DNA from: Acidobacteriota bacterium
GTDB taxonomy: Bacteria > Acidobacteriota > Blastocatellia > Pyrinomonadales > Pyrinomonadaceae
DNA length: 64,000 nucleotides
Assembly: GCA_020199775.1 (NCBI GenBank)
Contig: JAIVJZ010000007.1
Coordinates: 62,001-126,000, forward strand
Reading direction: 5' to 3'
In this document: one piece after another, positions 29,281 to 40,113 of the stretch
How positions within the stretch are numbered: position 1 is the stretch's first letter
Layout of the letters: each line of letters opens with the position of its first letter
Notes under the pieces: model-generated
What the model was told of the DNA's origin: nothing
The model's input: the letters and a program-made list of their open reading frames with translations, nothing else
The model's database searches: none
Program-made: the position numbers and the translations under genes

Positions 29281-30126
29281 CTATTTTTGTTGCTTCATCT
29301 TGTCGTCGAGCAGTTTGGCGAGTTCCGGGTTCGTGCCTTTCAACGTGCTGTATTCGGCATTTGCCGCCTCGCGTTTGCCGGTTTCCAGATACAGTACGGC
29401 TAGACGCAGGCGCGCCTCCCCGTCTTCGGGTCTGACCTTGACGGCTTCCCTGTAGGCCGTGATCGCTTCGTCAAACTGTTTGAGCCGGCTATGGGAGTTG
29501 CCGAGATTGAAGAAGGCGTCGGCATCTTTCGAGTTGTGACGCGTGGCCTGCCGGAAGGCTTTAACGGCCTCTTGCGGTTGCTCGATCTTGGTGTAGAGAT
29601 TGCCCAGACTGAAATAGGCTTCGGCGTGGTCGGGCTTGAGGCTCACGGCTTTCCGGTAAGCGGCGATGGCTTCCTTCGTGCGCTCCTGCTTGGCGTGGGC
29701 GTTGCCTATCTCGTGGTAGGCGTCCGCGTTTTTAGGATTGAGTTTGAGAGACTCGTTGAATGCGGCGAACGCCTCGTCGTAGCGTTCCAGACGCAGGTAA
29801 CACTGGCCGAGTTCGTAACGTGCGGCCGCATCCTTCGGGTCGAGTCGGATGGCCTGCCGATATTGTTCGATGGCCTCTTGAAATTTTCCGGCGGTGAAAT
29901 ACGAGTTGGCGAGATTATAGTAACCGGCCGATTCATTCGGATGCTGGCGGATAAATTCCTGATCGATTTTGACGATCTCTTTCATCGCCGCCTCAACGTT
30001 AGGCGTCGGCGAGGCGGACGGGTTGGCTGCCTGATTGGCGGCGGGTTGCTCGCTCGATTTCTTGCAGGCGGAAGGTAAGAGAAGAAGTGAAATTAGGGCG
30101 GCCGAAAGGAGCAGAGGTCTTTTCAT
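29281..30126 (-). CDS. TPR-repeat lipoprotein
   Basis: A 281-residue lipoprotein with lipobox LLLPSAC (lipidated Cys near 21). After a short Asn/Pro-rich linker it has six or seven consecutive TPR units spaced 34 residues apart (about 65-270). Examples are AGYYNLANSYFTAGKFQEAIEQ, AARYELGQCYLRLERYDEA, ADAYHEIGNAHAKQ and AEAYFSLGNLYTKIEQ. It would serve as a protein-binding scaffold on a membrane face. It is the same type as the neighbouring 27974-28759 gene. Confidence 0.87.
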   Translation of the reverse strand: MKRPLLLSAALISLLLLPSACKKSSEQPAANQAANPSASPTPNVEAAMKEIVKIDQEFIRQHPNESAGYYNLANSYFTAGKFQEAIEQYRQAIRLDPKDAAARYELGQCYLRLERYDEAFAAFNESLKLNPKNADAYHEIGNAHAKQERTKEAIAAYRKAVSLKPDHAEAYFSLGNLYTKIEQPQEAVKAFRQATRHNSKDADAFFNLGNSHSRLKQFDEAITAYREAVKVRPEDGEARLRLAVLYLETGKREAANAEYSTLKGTNPELAKLLDDKMKQQK

Positions 30127-30467
30127 CTGGTACGCTCGCAGCGAATTGATATTTTACAGGGCACGGCTGACAAGATTAGCAACGAACCTTTGTCGGCGCA
30201 AACCCGCCCCGGAAGTTAAAGGCGTCGTGTTTTGCCGGGGGCTGCTGACGAGAGGCGCGGCGAGCGTGGGTTTGTTTGAGAACATGAGTCGCTAAAAGGC
30301 AAAAGGCCGACTGCGCCCTCGCAACGCAGTCGGCCTTTTGCCTCTCACATCATTCCATTTTGGGGGAAGGATGCGATACGGCTGCGGACTCTAACACCAA
30401 AAATTCCTTCTGACAAGCCCGCGCGCGCGAAAGTTGAACGAAGCGCGAACACTTCTGTGCGGGGATG
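30127..30467. other. Intergenic region upstream of TPR lipoprotein
   Basis: It holds the promoter side of the TPR lipoprotein gene and, at 30297-30343, the terminator of the response regulator gene. No coding sequence is supported. Confidence 0.4.
30297..30343 (-). terminator. Strong intrinsic terminator-like hairpin, 19-bp perfect stem
   Basis: Arms 30297-30315 and 30325-30343 are perfect reverse complements around a 9-nt loop. The GC-rich core is flanked by AAAA/TTTT. On the minus strand the tail reads CCTTTTGCCTTTTAG. It lies 125 bases after the response regulator stop and is the likely end of that transcript. Confidence 0.75.
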
Positions 30468-30848
30468 TCAGGCCACGCGCGCCTTCCCGTCCAAGTGACG
30501 TTTGACGCAATCGTCCAACTCGTGGATCAGATTTTTCTTGTCCACGTAGCCGTCAACGTCGGCCACCGGCGTCTCTTCGCAATCGCCGGGAAAATTCTCC
30601 GACGTGATGAGTATGACGGGGATGTCTTCGTAGCCGGGAATTTGGCGCAGTTGGCGCGATGTGTCCAGCCCGTTCAGAAGGTGCATCCGGTAGTCCATGA
30701 TGACGAGGTCGAACGGAGTTTCGCGCGCGACCTCCAGAGCCTGCTCGCCGGAGTCGGCTTCGAGCAGGCGGTAGGGGTTTTTCCTGAGAACGTCCTTCGT
30801 GAGGCGACGCCAGATGTCGGAGTCGTCTACAATTAAAATGTTCGTCAT
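30468..30848 (-). CDS. Single-domain response regulator
   Basis: A 126-residue CheY-like receiver without an output domain, start at the ATG at 30848 (MTNILIVDDSD). The acidic pair is Asp8-Asp9 and the phosphoacceptor is Asp52 in LVIMDYRMH. The ITSEN segment supplies the Thr/Ser switch, and the conserved Lys is in YVDKKN. It would relay phosphate or bind a partner directly. No kinase is adjacent. It is transcribed divergently from rnz. An upstream reading from 30923 adds 25 unlikely residues. Confidence 0.9.
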   Translation of the reverse strand: MTNILIVDDSDIWRRLTKDVLRKNPYRLLEADSGEQALEVARETPFDLVIMDYRMHLLNGLDTSRQLRQIPGYEDIPVILITSENFPGDCEETPVADVDGYVDKKNLIHELDDCVKRHLDGKARVA

Positions 30849-30951
30849 GCGGGGGAATCCTTTTGCGCTCGGGGTCAGAGCAAAATCAGATAGTTTCTTA
30901 AGCCAAATCCTTTTTTTAGTCAACCATCTTGAGGGGAGAGTTTAGTTAATT

Positions 30952-31884
30952 TTGCAGATCACTTTTTTAGGGACGAGTGCGGGCGTGCCGACGCGTGCGC
31001 GGAACGTTTCCGGCGTCGCACTGCGCCTGCCCCAACGCGGCGAGACGTGGCTGTTCGATTGCGGCGAGGGAACGCAGCACCAATTGCAACGCACGCCCAT
31101 CAAGATCAGCCAGATCACACGCATCTTCATCACACACCTGCACGGCGATCATCTCTTCGGCCTGATGGGTCTGCTCGCCACCTGCGGGCTGGCCGGGCAA
31201 GGGCAGGAGATACACCTCTACGGCCCCGACGGCCTCGAAGAGTACGTGCGCGTGTGCAGCCGAATCTCGCGCACCACCCTTTCCGAGACGCTCAAAATAC
31301 AGACCGTCGAACCCGGCCTCGTTCACCACGAAGAAGATTTCAGCGTGACCTGCCAGCCTCTCAAACACCGCATCCCTTCCTTCGGCTATCGCGTGACGGA
31401 GCGCGACCGGCCGGGAAAGTTTGATGTCGAACGGGCGCACGCGCTCGGCATCCCGCCCGGCCCCCTCTACGCTCGTTTGAAGAACGGCGAGCGCGTCGAA
31501 CTGCCGGACGGGCGCGTCGTCGAGGGCCGCGAGTTGGTCGGGGCAACGCTGGCAGGGCGTTCGGTCGTCTATTGCACCGACACGATCTATTGCCGCGGCG
31601 CGGTCGCGCTCTCCGAAGGTGCGGACGCTCTGATCCACGAGGCCACTTTCGCCGCCGAGGACGAGCCTCTGGCCGTGCAGAGCATGCACTCGACTACCGT
31701 GATGGCGGCGCGCGTGGCGAGCGAAGCGCGTGTGCGCCAACTGTTCATCACACACTTCAGCCCGCGCTACACGCCTGACGCTCAGGTCACGCCCGAAGAA
31801 TTGCTCGCGCAGGCGCGCGCCGTCTTTCCCCGCACGGACATGGCGCGCGACCTTATGACTTTTGAAGTCCCTTGGCGCGAGTAG
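30952..31884 (+). CDS. rnz: Ribonuclease Z
   Basis: A 310-residue metallo-beta-lactamase-fold endonuclease that trims the 3' ends of tRNA precursors. It begins at a TTG (MQITFLGTSAGVPTRARN) with GAGGGGAG about 12 bases upstream. Zinc-binding HLHGDH is at about 62-67, with FDCGEGTQHQL before it. The later ligands are in YCTDT, IHEATF and a C-terminal FITHFSPRY. The length matches bacterial RNase Z. It is divergent from the response regulator gene. Confidence 0.93.
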   Translation: MQITFLGTSAGVPTRARNVSGVALRLPQRGETWLFDCGEGTQHQLQRTPIKISQITRIFITHLHGDHLFGLMGLLATCGLAGQGQEIHLYGPDGLEEYVRVCSRISRTTLSETLKIQTVEPGLVHHEEDFSVTCQPLKHRIPSFGYRVTERDRPGKFDVERAHALGIPPGPLYARLKNGERVELPDGRVVEGRELVGATLAGRSVVYCTDTIYCRGAVALSEGADALIHEATFAAEDEPLAVQSMHSTTVMAARVASEARVRQLFITHFSPRYTPDAQVTPEELLAQARAVFPRTDMARDLMTFEVPWRE

Positions 31885-32084
31885 AGTTACCGGTGAGACT
31901 CAAACCACGGACGAGAGATTAACGGCGCGATGGAGACCAGCGGCCGGGGTGATGGGTCGCAGCCGGTTCGAGCGGCGCGCGCTTCGTGATTGAAAAAAGG
32001 CAGGGAGAGGGTTAGATTGTCCTCGCCTTCAACGCCCGACCAGAGAGTAATCTGGAAGTCAAATTTCGAGGAGCAACAAACGTC

Positions 32085-32723
32085 ATGTCTCGCCCTTCGC
32101 CACCGCGTAATGATAGATTCGAGGACTACGTTCCCGTCGCCGAACGGCTGGAAAGATTCTACGAGCGTTTCCCCGACGGGCGCGTGATCACACACATCAT
32201 CGAACACAATTCGGAGAGCGGCTTCGTACTCATGCGCGCCGAAGTTTATCGTTCGCCCGACGACGCGCAACCCGCCGCCACCGGCCACGCCTTCGAGGTG
32301 CGCGGCGAAAGTTACGTTAACAAGACGAGTTATATAGAAAACTGCGAGACCGGGGCGGTCGGTCGCGCGCTGGCTCTTCTGGGCTTCGAGGTGAAGCGCG
32401 GCATTGCGAGTCGTGAAGACCTCGAAAAGACTTCGAGGATGACGACTGACAAAGCGGCGCTCGCTTCCAGTGTAGCCCCGGCGGCGACTTCAACTCTTGC
32501 GCCGACTACCGCCGCGCCCGCGGAAAAGAGTTTGAATCTCGACGCGGAAATTCTGCAAAGCGCGGGCGCGCTCGGTTACGACGCGGCCAAGGTACGCAAG
32601 TGGGTCGATCAAAAATTCAAGGTGACGGGCGGCCTCGAAGCTCTCAGCGCGGCCGACAAGCGCGAGGTGCTCAGAGTGTTTCGCGAGAAGGCTTCCCCGG
32701 TGGCGAAGGGAACGACCAAATAG
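32085..32723 (+). CDS. Phage-type DNA-metabolism protein (possible ssDNA-annealing family)
   Basis: A 212-residue protein. The first 120 residues have a pattern I associate with phage recombination-module proteins: VPVAERLERFYERFPDGRV, VLMRAEVYRSPDD, then SYIENCETGAVGRALALLGFEVKRGIASRED. An Ala/Thr-rich linker (about 125-150) joins a small C-terminal helical domain (AGALGYDAAKVRKWVDQKF, then DKREVLRVFREK). Rad52/ERF-like single-strand annealing is a possible role but is not proven by any catalytic motif. No other phage genes surround it, so it is either domesticated or a relic. The start has GAGGAGC 12 bases upstream. Confidence 0.6.
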   Translation: MSRPSPPRNDRFEDYVPVAERLERFYERFPDGRVITHIIEHNSESGFVLMRAEVYRSPDDAQPAATGHAFEVRGESYVNKTSYIENCETGAVGRALALLGFEVKRGIASREDLEKTSRMTTDKAALASSVAPAATSTLAPTTAAPAEKSLNLDAEILQSAGALGYDAAKVRKWVDQKFKVTGGLEALSAADKREVLRVFREKASPVAKGTTK

Positions 32724-32732
32724 CGCATAGGC

Positions 32733-33029
32733 TTAAGCGGTCTCGGCCGCTTCGGGTTCCCATCCTTCGGCGATGGCGGTGGCAAGGGCGATTTCGGCGA
32801 TGGTGAGGGGTCGTTCGGGGTCGGGGTTGTCGCCGTGGCCTTCGCGCGGGGCGAGGGGCGGGATGGGTAGGTAGTCGAGCCCGAGGAGACCAGCGGCGTG
32901 CAGTTCCAAGTTGTTGAGCGGGCGGGGCCGCGGGACGCGGCTCGCCGTGTCGAGCGCGAAGTATTCGTAACCGCTCTCCGCCCAGTGGCGCAGGATGTGC
33001 CAAGCGTTGTCAAAGCCTTCGACGATCAT
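32733..33029 (-). CDS. Hypothetical protein, 98 residues
   Basis: A small soluble protein beginning MIVEGFDNAWHILRHWAESGYEYF. A Pro-rich central loop precedes an acidic C-terminus. There is no signal, membrane span or recognised family. It lies 42 bases after the next minus-strand gene (33072-33611) and so may be co-transcribed with it. It converges on the phage-type gene with a 9-base gap. Confidence 0.5.
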   Translation of the reverse strand: MIVEGFDNAWHILRHWAESGYEYFALDTASRVPRPRPLNNLELHAAGLLGLDYLPIPPLAPREGHGDNPDPERPLTIAEIALATAIAEGWEPEAAETA

Positions 33030-33071
33030 TGTGAGCGCTCCCGGCGCGCTGCCCGCGCGCTTGTCTGTAAC

Positions 33072-33611
33072 TTAATCGAGTGAGGGGAGCGCGTCGCTCT
33101 CCTCGTCGAACTCCGCCCCGGCTGCGTCTCCCTCGTCAACTTCTTGCAGGCATGCGATCAACCACTCGCGGAAGATCGCCGCCTCGGCTGACTTGCCCGT
33201 CCAGCGCGCGCGGTTATACATCGTTAAGCCCATTGTCAAAGCATGATGCTGACCGGCGCGGTCGCCCGCGAACTCGAATTGGCGGTAGAGGCGCTCAATC
33301 AACTCAAGGCTCGCACGCGCCGTCTCTTCGTCTTTGAAGCCGAGTTTGCCCGCGAAGAACTTCGAATAGACGTTCATCGGGTGCGAGGTCGAGGTGTAGA
33401 GGTCGAAGTAACCGGGCTTGAGTCCGGCTTCCTGCAAGATCGAGCCGACGTAAGAGGGGCGTGAGCCGGTGATCATGGCGAGGTCTTCGACTTCGCCGAT
33501 GCCGGAGGTGAAGAGCGCGAGGATTTGATCCTTTTTATTGACGCGGCGCGCGCGCCGCTGCTGCTGATTATCGCGCGCGCCGTCATCCACACGTCGTTCT
33601 TTAGTCGCCAC
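33072..33611 (-). CDS. Hypothetical protein with HTH-like N-terminal domain
   Basis: A 179-residue product starting at the GTG at 33611, six bases after an AGGAGGG ribosome site. A longer frame to 33719 lacks a better signal. Residues about 22-62 (NKKDQILALFTSGIGEVEDLAMITGSRPSYVGSILQEAG, given here as a summary of the region) look like a helix-turn-helix. The central region (about 65-140) has YFDLYTSTS, NVYSKFFAGKLGF and ELIERLYRQFEFAGDRAGQ, and the C-terminus is acidic. It is probably a DNA-binding regulator of unknown target. Confidence 0.6.
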   Translation of the reverse strand: MATKERRVDDGARDNQQQRRARRVNKKDQILALFTSGIGEVEDLAMITGSRPSYVGSILQEAGLKPGYFDLYTSTSHPMNVYSKFFAGKLGFKDEETARASLELIERLYRQFEFAGDRAGQHHALTMGLTMYNRARWTGKSAEAAIFREWLIACLQEVDEGDAAGAEFDEESDALPSLD

Positions 33612-33914
33612 CACAAACCCTCCTTTGATCGAATAAAGCGAAAGGGCGCGCCGTCCGGGTTGGCCGCCCGGCGAAGTCGCGTGCCCGCAGACCGCTTCCG
33701 CCCATATTTTTCCTGACACGAACTTTGACGTTTAAGTTGCGGCCAAATTACTACAACCGCCCGCGGCTCTACAAGAGTTTTCCGCGCCTGCGGGCTTCCC
33801 CGTATGCGTCGATGGTTGCTAAACTGAACGCAAAGGAAAGACATACTGCAAAAGCGTGCGAGGGGCGGACACCTGACCGGCGGGCGGCCGCGCACTCTTC
33901 GGGGGCGAGACTTG
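33612..33914. other. Divergent intergenic region upstream of GH57 gene
   Basis: The 303-base gap carries the AGGAGGG ribosome site of the leftward gene and should hold both promoters. No gene or strong hairpin is evident. Confidence 0.4.
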
Positions 33915-36422
33915 ATGGCGAACTCAGGAACGACGGCGCTTGTCATTCACGGACATTTCTACCAGCCCCCGCGCGAGAATCCCTGGACTGACCACATCGA
34001 ACACCAGCCGAGCGCGCACCCCTTTCCCAACTGGAACGAGCGCATCACCAGCGAGTGCTATCGCCCGAACGCCTTTGCGCGCATCGTGGACAATTACGGG
34101 CGCGTCGAGCGCATCGTCAACAACTACTCGCTCATCAATTTCAACTTCGGCCCGACGCTGCTCGCGTGGCTCGAACGCTTCCACCCGGCGACTTACGCAC
34201 GCATTCTCGAAGCCGACCGCGCGAGCGCGCGGCGGCGCGGCGGTCATGGCAACGCCATCGCGCAAGGCTACCATCACGCGATCCTGCCGCTCTGCAACGA
34301 GCGCGACCGGCGCACGGAGATTCGTTGGGGGCTGGCGGATTTTCGTCACCGCTTCGGGCGCGAACCCGAATCCCTCTGGCTGCCGGAAACGGCCTGCAAC
34401 GATGCCACGCTCGGCGCGCTCATAGACGAGGGGTTGAAGTACGTCATCCTCTCGCCGTTTCAGGCCGCGCGCGTGCGCCCCGTGGGCAGCGAAATCTGGC
34501 TCTCGGTCATCGACGGCCAACTCGACACCACCGTCCCTTATCGCTACCTGCACCCTGACGGTTCGGGTCGTTCGCTCGTGATCTTTTTCTACGACGGCGG
34601 GCTTGCCAAGGCCATCGCCTTCGACGGCGCGCTCGCCTCTTCGCACATGCTCCTTGAACGTTTCGAGCGCAAGGCGCGCGAGGGCGGCAGTCAAGGCGCG
34701 GGCGGCCGCGTCGTCAACGTGGCGACCGACGGCGAATCTTACGGGCATCACTTCAAATTCGGCGACCGCTGTCTGGCCTACGGGCTTGAGGTCGAAGCGG
34801 CAGCGCGCGGCCTGCGTGTGACAAACTACGGTGAGTTTCTCGAAGAGAATGAGCCGGGGTGGGAAGTCGAGATCAAGGCCGGGGCGGAAGGTGAAGGGAC
34901 GGCCTGGAGTTGCGCGCACAGCGTCGGCCGCTGGACGCGCGATTGCAGTTGCCACGCGAGCGCGCCCGAAGGCTGGAATCAAAAATGGCGCGCTCCCCTG
35001 CGCGCCGCTTTGAACTACGTCCGCGACGAGGCGGCGCGAGCCTACGCCGAACAGGGCGGCGAGATATTCCGCGACCCGTGGCGCGCGCGCGACGATTACG
35101 TTGAGTTGCTGGTGGATGCCAAACGCGACCGCCGTGCGGAGTTTTTAGCGCGACAGGCGGGCCGCCCTTTGAACGAAGACGACGAGCGGCGTGCGCTCAC
35201 GCTGCTCGAACTTCAACGCAGTTCGCTCCTGATGTTCACGAGTTGCGGCTGGTTCTTCAACGACATCTCCGGCATCGAGACCGTGCAGGTATTGAGTTAC
35301 GCCGCGCGTGCGATGGATTTCATGGACGAGTTGGGACTGCCGAGTCCGCGCGGCGAGTTTCTTGAGCGGCTGGCCGAAGCGCAGAGCAACGTCGGGAAGC
35401 ACGGCCACGGGGCGGACATCTTTCGCCGGACGGTCGAAACGGCGCGGGTCGCGCCTTCGCGCATCGCGGCCAGCCTCGCCATCTCAAGCCTCGTGGACAA
35501 GAGCGAGCAGGACGGCGAGATCGCGGGGCACGCCTTCACGCTCACGGATTTCCGGCAGGAGCAGCACGGGCGGCTCGCGCTCGCCACGGGGCGCATCGTG
35601 TTGAAAACATTTTCGACGCGCAAGCGGCTGGATTTCGCGGTCGCGGCGATGCACGTCGGCGACGTGGATTTTTACTGCGTGTTGAAAGAGTATCCGGGCG
35701 ACGTTGTGTTCCGCGCGGCGACGGAGAATCTCTGGTCGAGATTTCGCACCGGCTCGGTTCCCGCGCTCCTGCGTCTGATGCAGGAAGAGTTCGGCCCGTC
35801 GGACTTCGGCCTCGAACACCTTCTGCCCGAAGGCCGCCAGCGCATTTACGAGATCATGTTCGGCCGGATGGTCGGGCGTTTCTCGGAGCAGTATGAATAT
35901 CTCTACGAAGAGAACCGGCGCAACATCGAGATGCTGCAACAAGCGGGCTTCCACTTGCCGGAAGAATTGCGCGCCGCCGCCGAGTTCACCATCACCGGGC
36001 GGCTGGAACGCGAGATGCAAAAGTTTGAACAGCAGAACAACCCGGCGGGCTTCCGCGAGGCTTTGAAGATCGCGGGCGAGGTGGCGCGGCTCGGCTACCG
36101 GCTCGACCGCACGAGCATGCGACACAAGTTCGAGAAGCTGATCGTGGCGACGGTGCGCGAGGCGGTCAACGAACCGGGCGCGGAAAACTACGAGGCCGCG
36201 CTCGCACTGATAGACCTCGCCGTCGAGTTGAACCTGCACGCGAATCTGGAGGGCGCGCAGGAGATCGTCTACGAGGTTTTGCGGGATTCGCGCGCACGCG
36301 ACCGACGGAACGTGGGAGAGTTGGCTTTGAAACTCGGTCTGGCTCCGAGTCTGCTGCACGAAGTTATGCGACCTTCGACGGAAGCGACCGTCGAACCTCT
36401 CGCGGAATCCGTGTTGTCGTAA
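33915..36422 (+). CDS. Glycoside hydrolase family 57 protein with DUF3536
   Basis: An 835-residue protein starting at the ATG at 33915. The GH57 (beta/alpha)7 domain (about 1-300) shows motif I HGHFYQPPRENPW (near 10), the probable nucleophile Glu158 in LWLPETACN, and the probable acid/base Asp272 in VATDGESYGHH. The rest (about 340-830) is the all-helical DUF3536 region. GH57 enzymes cleave or transfer alpha-1,4/1,6-glucans. The gene lies 81 bases upstream of glgB, which supports a role in alpha-glucan (glycogen) metabolism. The exact reaction is not known for this architecture. Confidence 0.88.
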   Translation: MANSGTTALVIHGHFYQPPRENPWTDHIEHQPSAHPFPNWNERITSECYRPNAFARIVDNYGRVERIVNNYSLINFNFGPTLLAWLERFHPATYARILEADRASARRRGGHGNAIAQGYHHAILPLCNERDRRTEIRWGLADFRHRFGREPESLWLPETACNDATLGALIDEGLKYVILSPFQAARVRPVGSEIWLSVIDGQLDTTVPYRYLHPDGSGRSLVIFFYDGGLAKAIAFDGALASSHMLLERFERKAREGGSQGAGGRVVNVATDGESYGHHFKFGDRCLAYGLEVEAAARGLRVTNYGEFLEENEPGWEVEIKAGAEGEGTAWSCAHSVGRWTRDCSCHASAPEGWNQKWRAPLRAALNYVRDEAARAYAEQGGEIFRDPWRARDDYVELLVDAKRDRRAEFLARQAGRPLNEDDERRALTLLELQRSSLLMFTSCGWFFNDISGIETVQVLSYAARAMDFMDELGLPSPRGEFLERLAEAQSNVGKHGHGADIFRRTVETARVAPSRIAASLAISSLVDKSEQDGEIAGHAFTLTDFRQEQHGRLALATGRIVLKTFSTRKRLDFAVAAMHVGDVDFYCVLKEYPGDVVFRAATENLWSRFRTGSVPALLRLMQEEFGPSDFGLEHLLPEGRQRIYEIMFGRMVGRFSEQYEYLYEENRRNIEMLQQAGFHLPEELRAAAEFTITGRLEREMQKFEQQNNPAGFREALKIAGEVARLGYRLDRTSMRHKFEKLIVATVREAVNEPGAENYEAALALIDLAVELNLHANLEGAQEIVYEVLRDSRARDRRNVGELALKLGLAPSLLHEVMRPSTEATVEPLAESVLS

Positions 36423-36503
36423 GAATCATAATCGTAGTTGCGGGACTTGTCCCCGCCTCTGCGAATTCTTCGCGTTCGGCCGGGTCGCCGCCACCGAAAA
36501 ACA

Positions 36504-38741
<2,238 letters not shown>

Positions 38742-38801
38742 ACACGCGCACTCATTTTCCGACTAAAATCGTCGTCACATACAAGGAGCAAATTTCATTT
38801 A

Positions 38802-39920
38802 ATGGACGAAGTGAAAACTATCGGCGTGTTGACCGGCGGCGGCGACGCGCCGGGTCTTAACCCCGCGATCAAAGGGTTGGTCTATCGCGCCTCGGAGCAC
38901 GGCATCAAAGTCGTCGGCCTCTACGACGGATGGCGCAGCCTGCTCAATCCCGCGCCCGACGTGCTCGCGCTCGACCGCAACGCCGTGCGGCGTTGGGACA
39001 GGGACGGCGGCACGAACCTCGGCTCGTCGCGCACCAACCCTTTCAAGACCCCTACGGGCACGGGCGAGCGCGTTGACCGCTCTGCGGAAGTCGAAGAGAA
39101 CGTCGCGCGGCTCGGACTCGACGCCGTGGTCGCCTGCGGCGGCGAGGACACGCTCGGCGTTGCGGCCAAGCTACACGAACGCGGCGTGCGCGTTGTCGGC
39201 ATCCCCAAGACGATTGACAAGGATTTGGCCGGGACGGATTACACGCTCGGTTTCGACACCGCGCTCAGGAACGTGACGGAGGTGATCGAGCGTTCGCGCA
39301 CGCCCGCCGGTTCGCACGGCTGGGTGCAGGTGATCGAAGTGATGGGACGCCACGCCGGGCATCTCGCGCTGTGGGCGGGCGTGGCGGGCGGCGCGGATTT
39401 GATCTTGATCCCCGAACACCCCTTTCGCTACGAGAAAATTTATCGACACCTGCAAGAGCGGCTCGGCGACACGACCGCCCAACGCCGCGACCGCACACAA
39501 CCGCGCTACTCCGTCATCGTCGTCGCCGAAGGGGCGTATGCCGAGGACGGCCAACTCGTCACCGTCGATGACCGGCACGATCCGTTCGGCCACGCGCGTC
39601 TCGGCGGCATCGGCGAAGTGCTCGCACGCCGCATCATGGCCGAGACGCCCTACGACGCGCGCGCGGCCATGCTCGGCCACCCGCAACGCGGCGGCGCGCC
39701 CTCGCCCATCGACCGCATGATGGGCATGTTGTTCGGCGCGCGCGCCGCCGACGCGCTGGCGGCGGGCGACCTCGGCATGATGGTCTCGGCGCGCGGCATC
39801 GCCCCCGCGTGCGAACTCTCGCTCGTCGAAATCACGTCCGTGCTCGGCAAGCTCAACACGGTGGACATCGAACGCCACTACGACACCGAACGCTACCACT
39901 TGAAAAACATCGCCATGTGA
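38802..39920 (+). CDS. 6-phosphofructokinase, probably pyrophosphate-dependent
   Basis: A 372-residue PfkA-family enzyme of glycolysis that phosphorylates fructose 6-phosphate. AAGGAGC precedes the ATG. Conserved parts are GVLTGGGDAPGLN at the N-terminus, CGGEDTLG with Asp116, and IPKTIDKDL with Lys136. ATP-dependent enzymes have Gly at both positions (GGDGS, PGTIDND). The Asp/Lys pair is the known signature of PPi-dependent PFKs, so this should be a reversible PPi enzyme. The MGRHAGHLAL and GGIGEVLARRI segments also fit. Direct assay would be needed to prove the phosphoryl donor. Confidence 0.9.
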   Translation: MDEVKTIGVLTGGGDAPGLNPAIKGLVYRASEHGIKVVGLYDGWRSLLNPAPDVLALDRNAVRRWDRDGGTNLGSSRTNPFKTPTGTGERVDRSAEVEENVARLGLDAVVACGGEDTLGVAAKLHERGVRVVGIPKTIDKDLAGTDYTLGFDTALRNVTEVIERSRTPAGSHGWVQVIEVMGRHAGHLALWAGVAGGADLILIPEHPFRYEKIYRHLQERLGDTTAQRRDRTQPRYSVIVVAEGAYAEDGQLVTVDDRHDPFGHARLGGIGEVLARRIMAETPYDARAAMLGHPQRGGAPSPIDRMMGMLFGARAADALAAGDLGMMVSARGIAPACELSLVEITSVLGKLNTVDIERHYDTERYHLKNIAM

Positions 39921-40113
39921 GGGAACTGATGAGCATGAAAAACTGGAGGGTCGGGCTGCGCGTGCGAGAAAATGAACGCCGGAAAGTGAAAAAAAGCCTT
40001 CGCGCGTAAACTTTTGTGCGGCCGTTTCAAGCATCCGTTGCAGCGGCAAAATCATCTCAATTGTTACTATCGCGCTCCACATATCACCCGTTACAGTTGC
40101 CTCTGGAGGAATA

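Noticed and set aside
32085-33611. Prophage remnant
   Set aside because: Only one phage-like gene; no integrase, capsid, terminase or attachment site is visible.
33072-33719. Longer start at 33719 for the HTH-like protein
   Set aside because: AGGAGGG directly before the GTG at 33611-33614 marks the start; the extension is unlike a domain.
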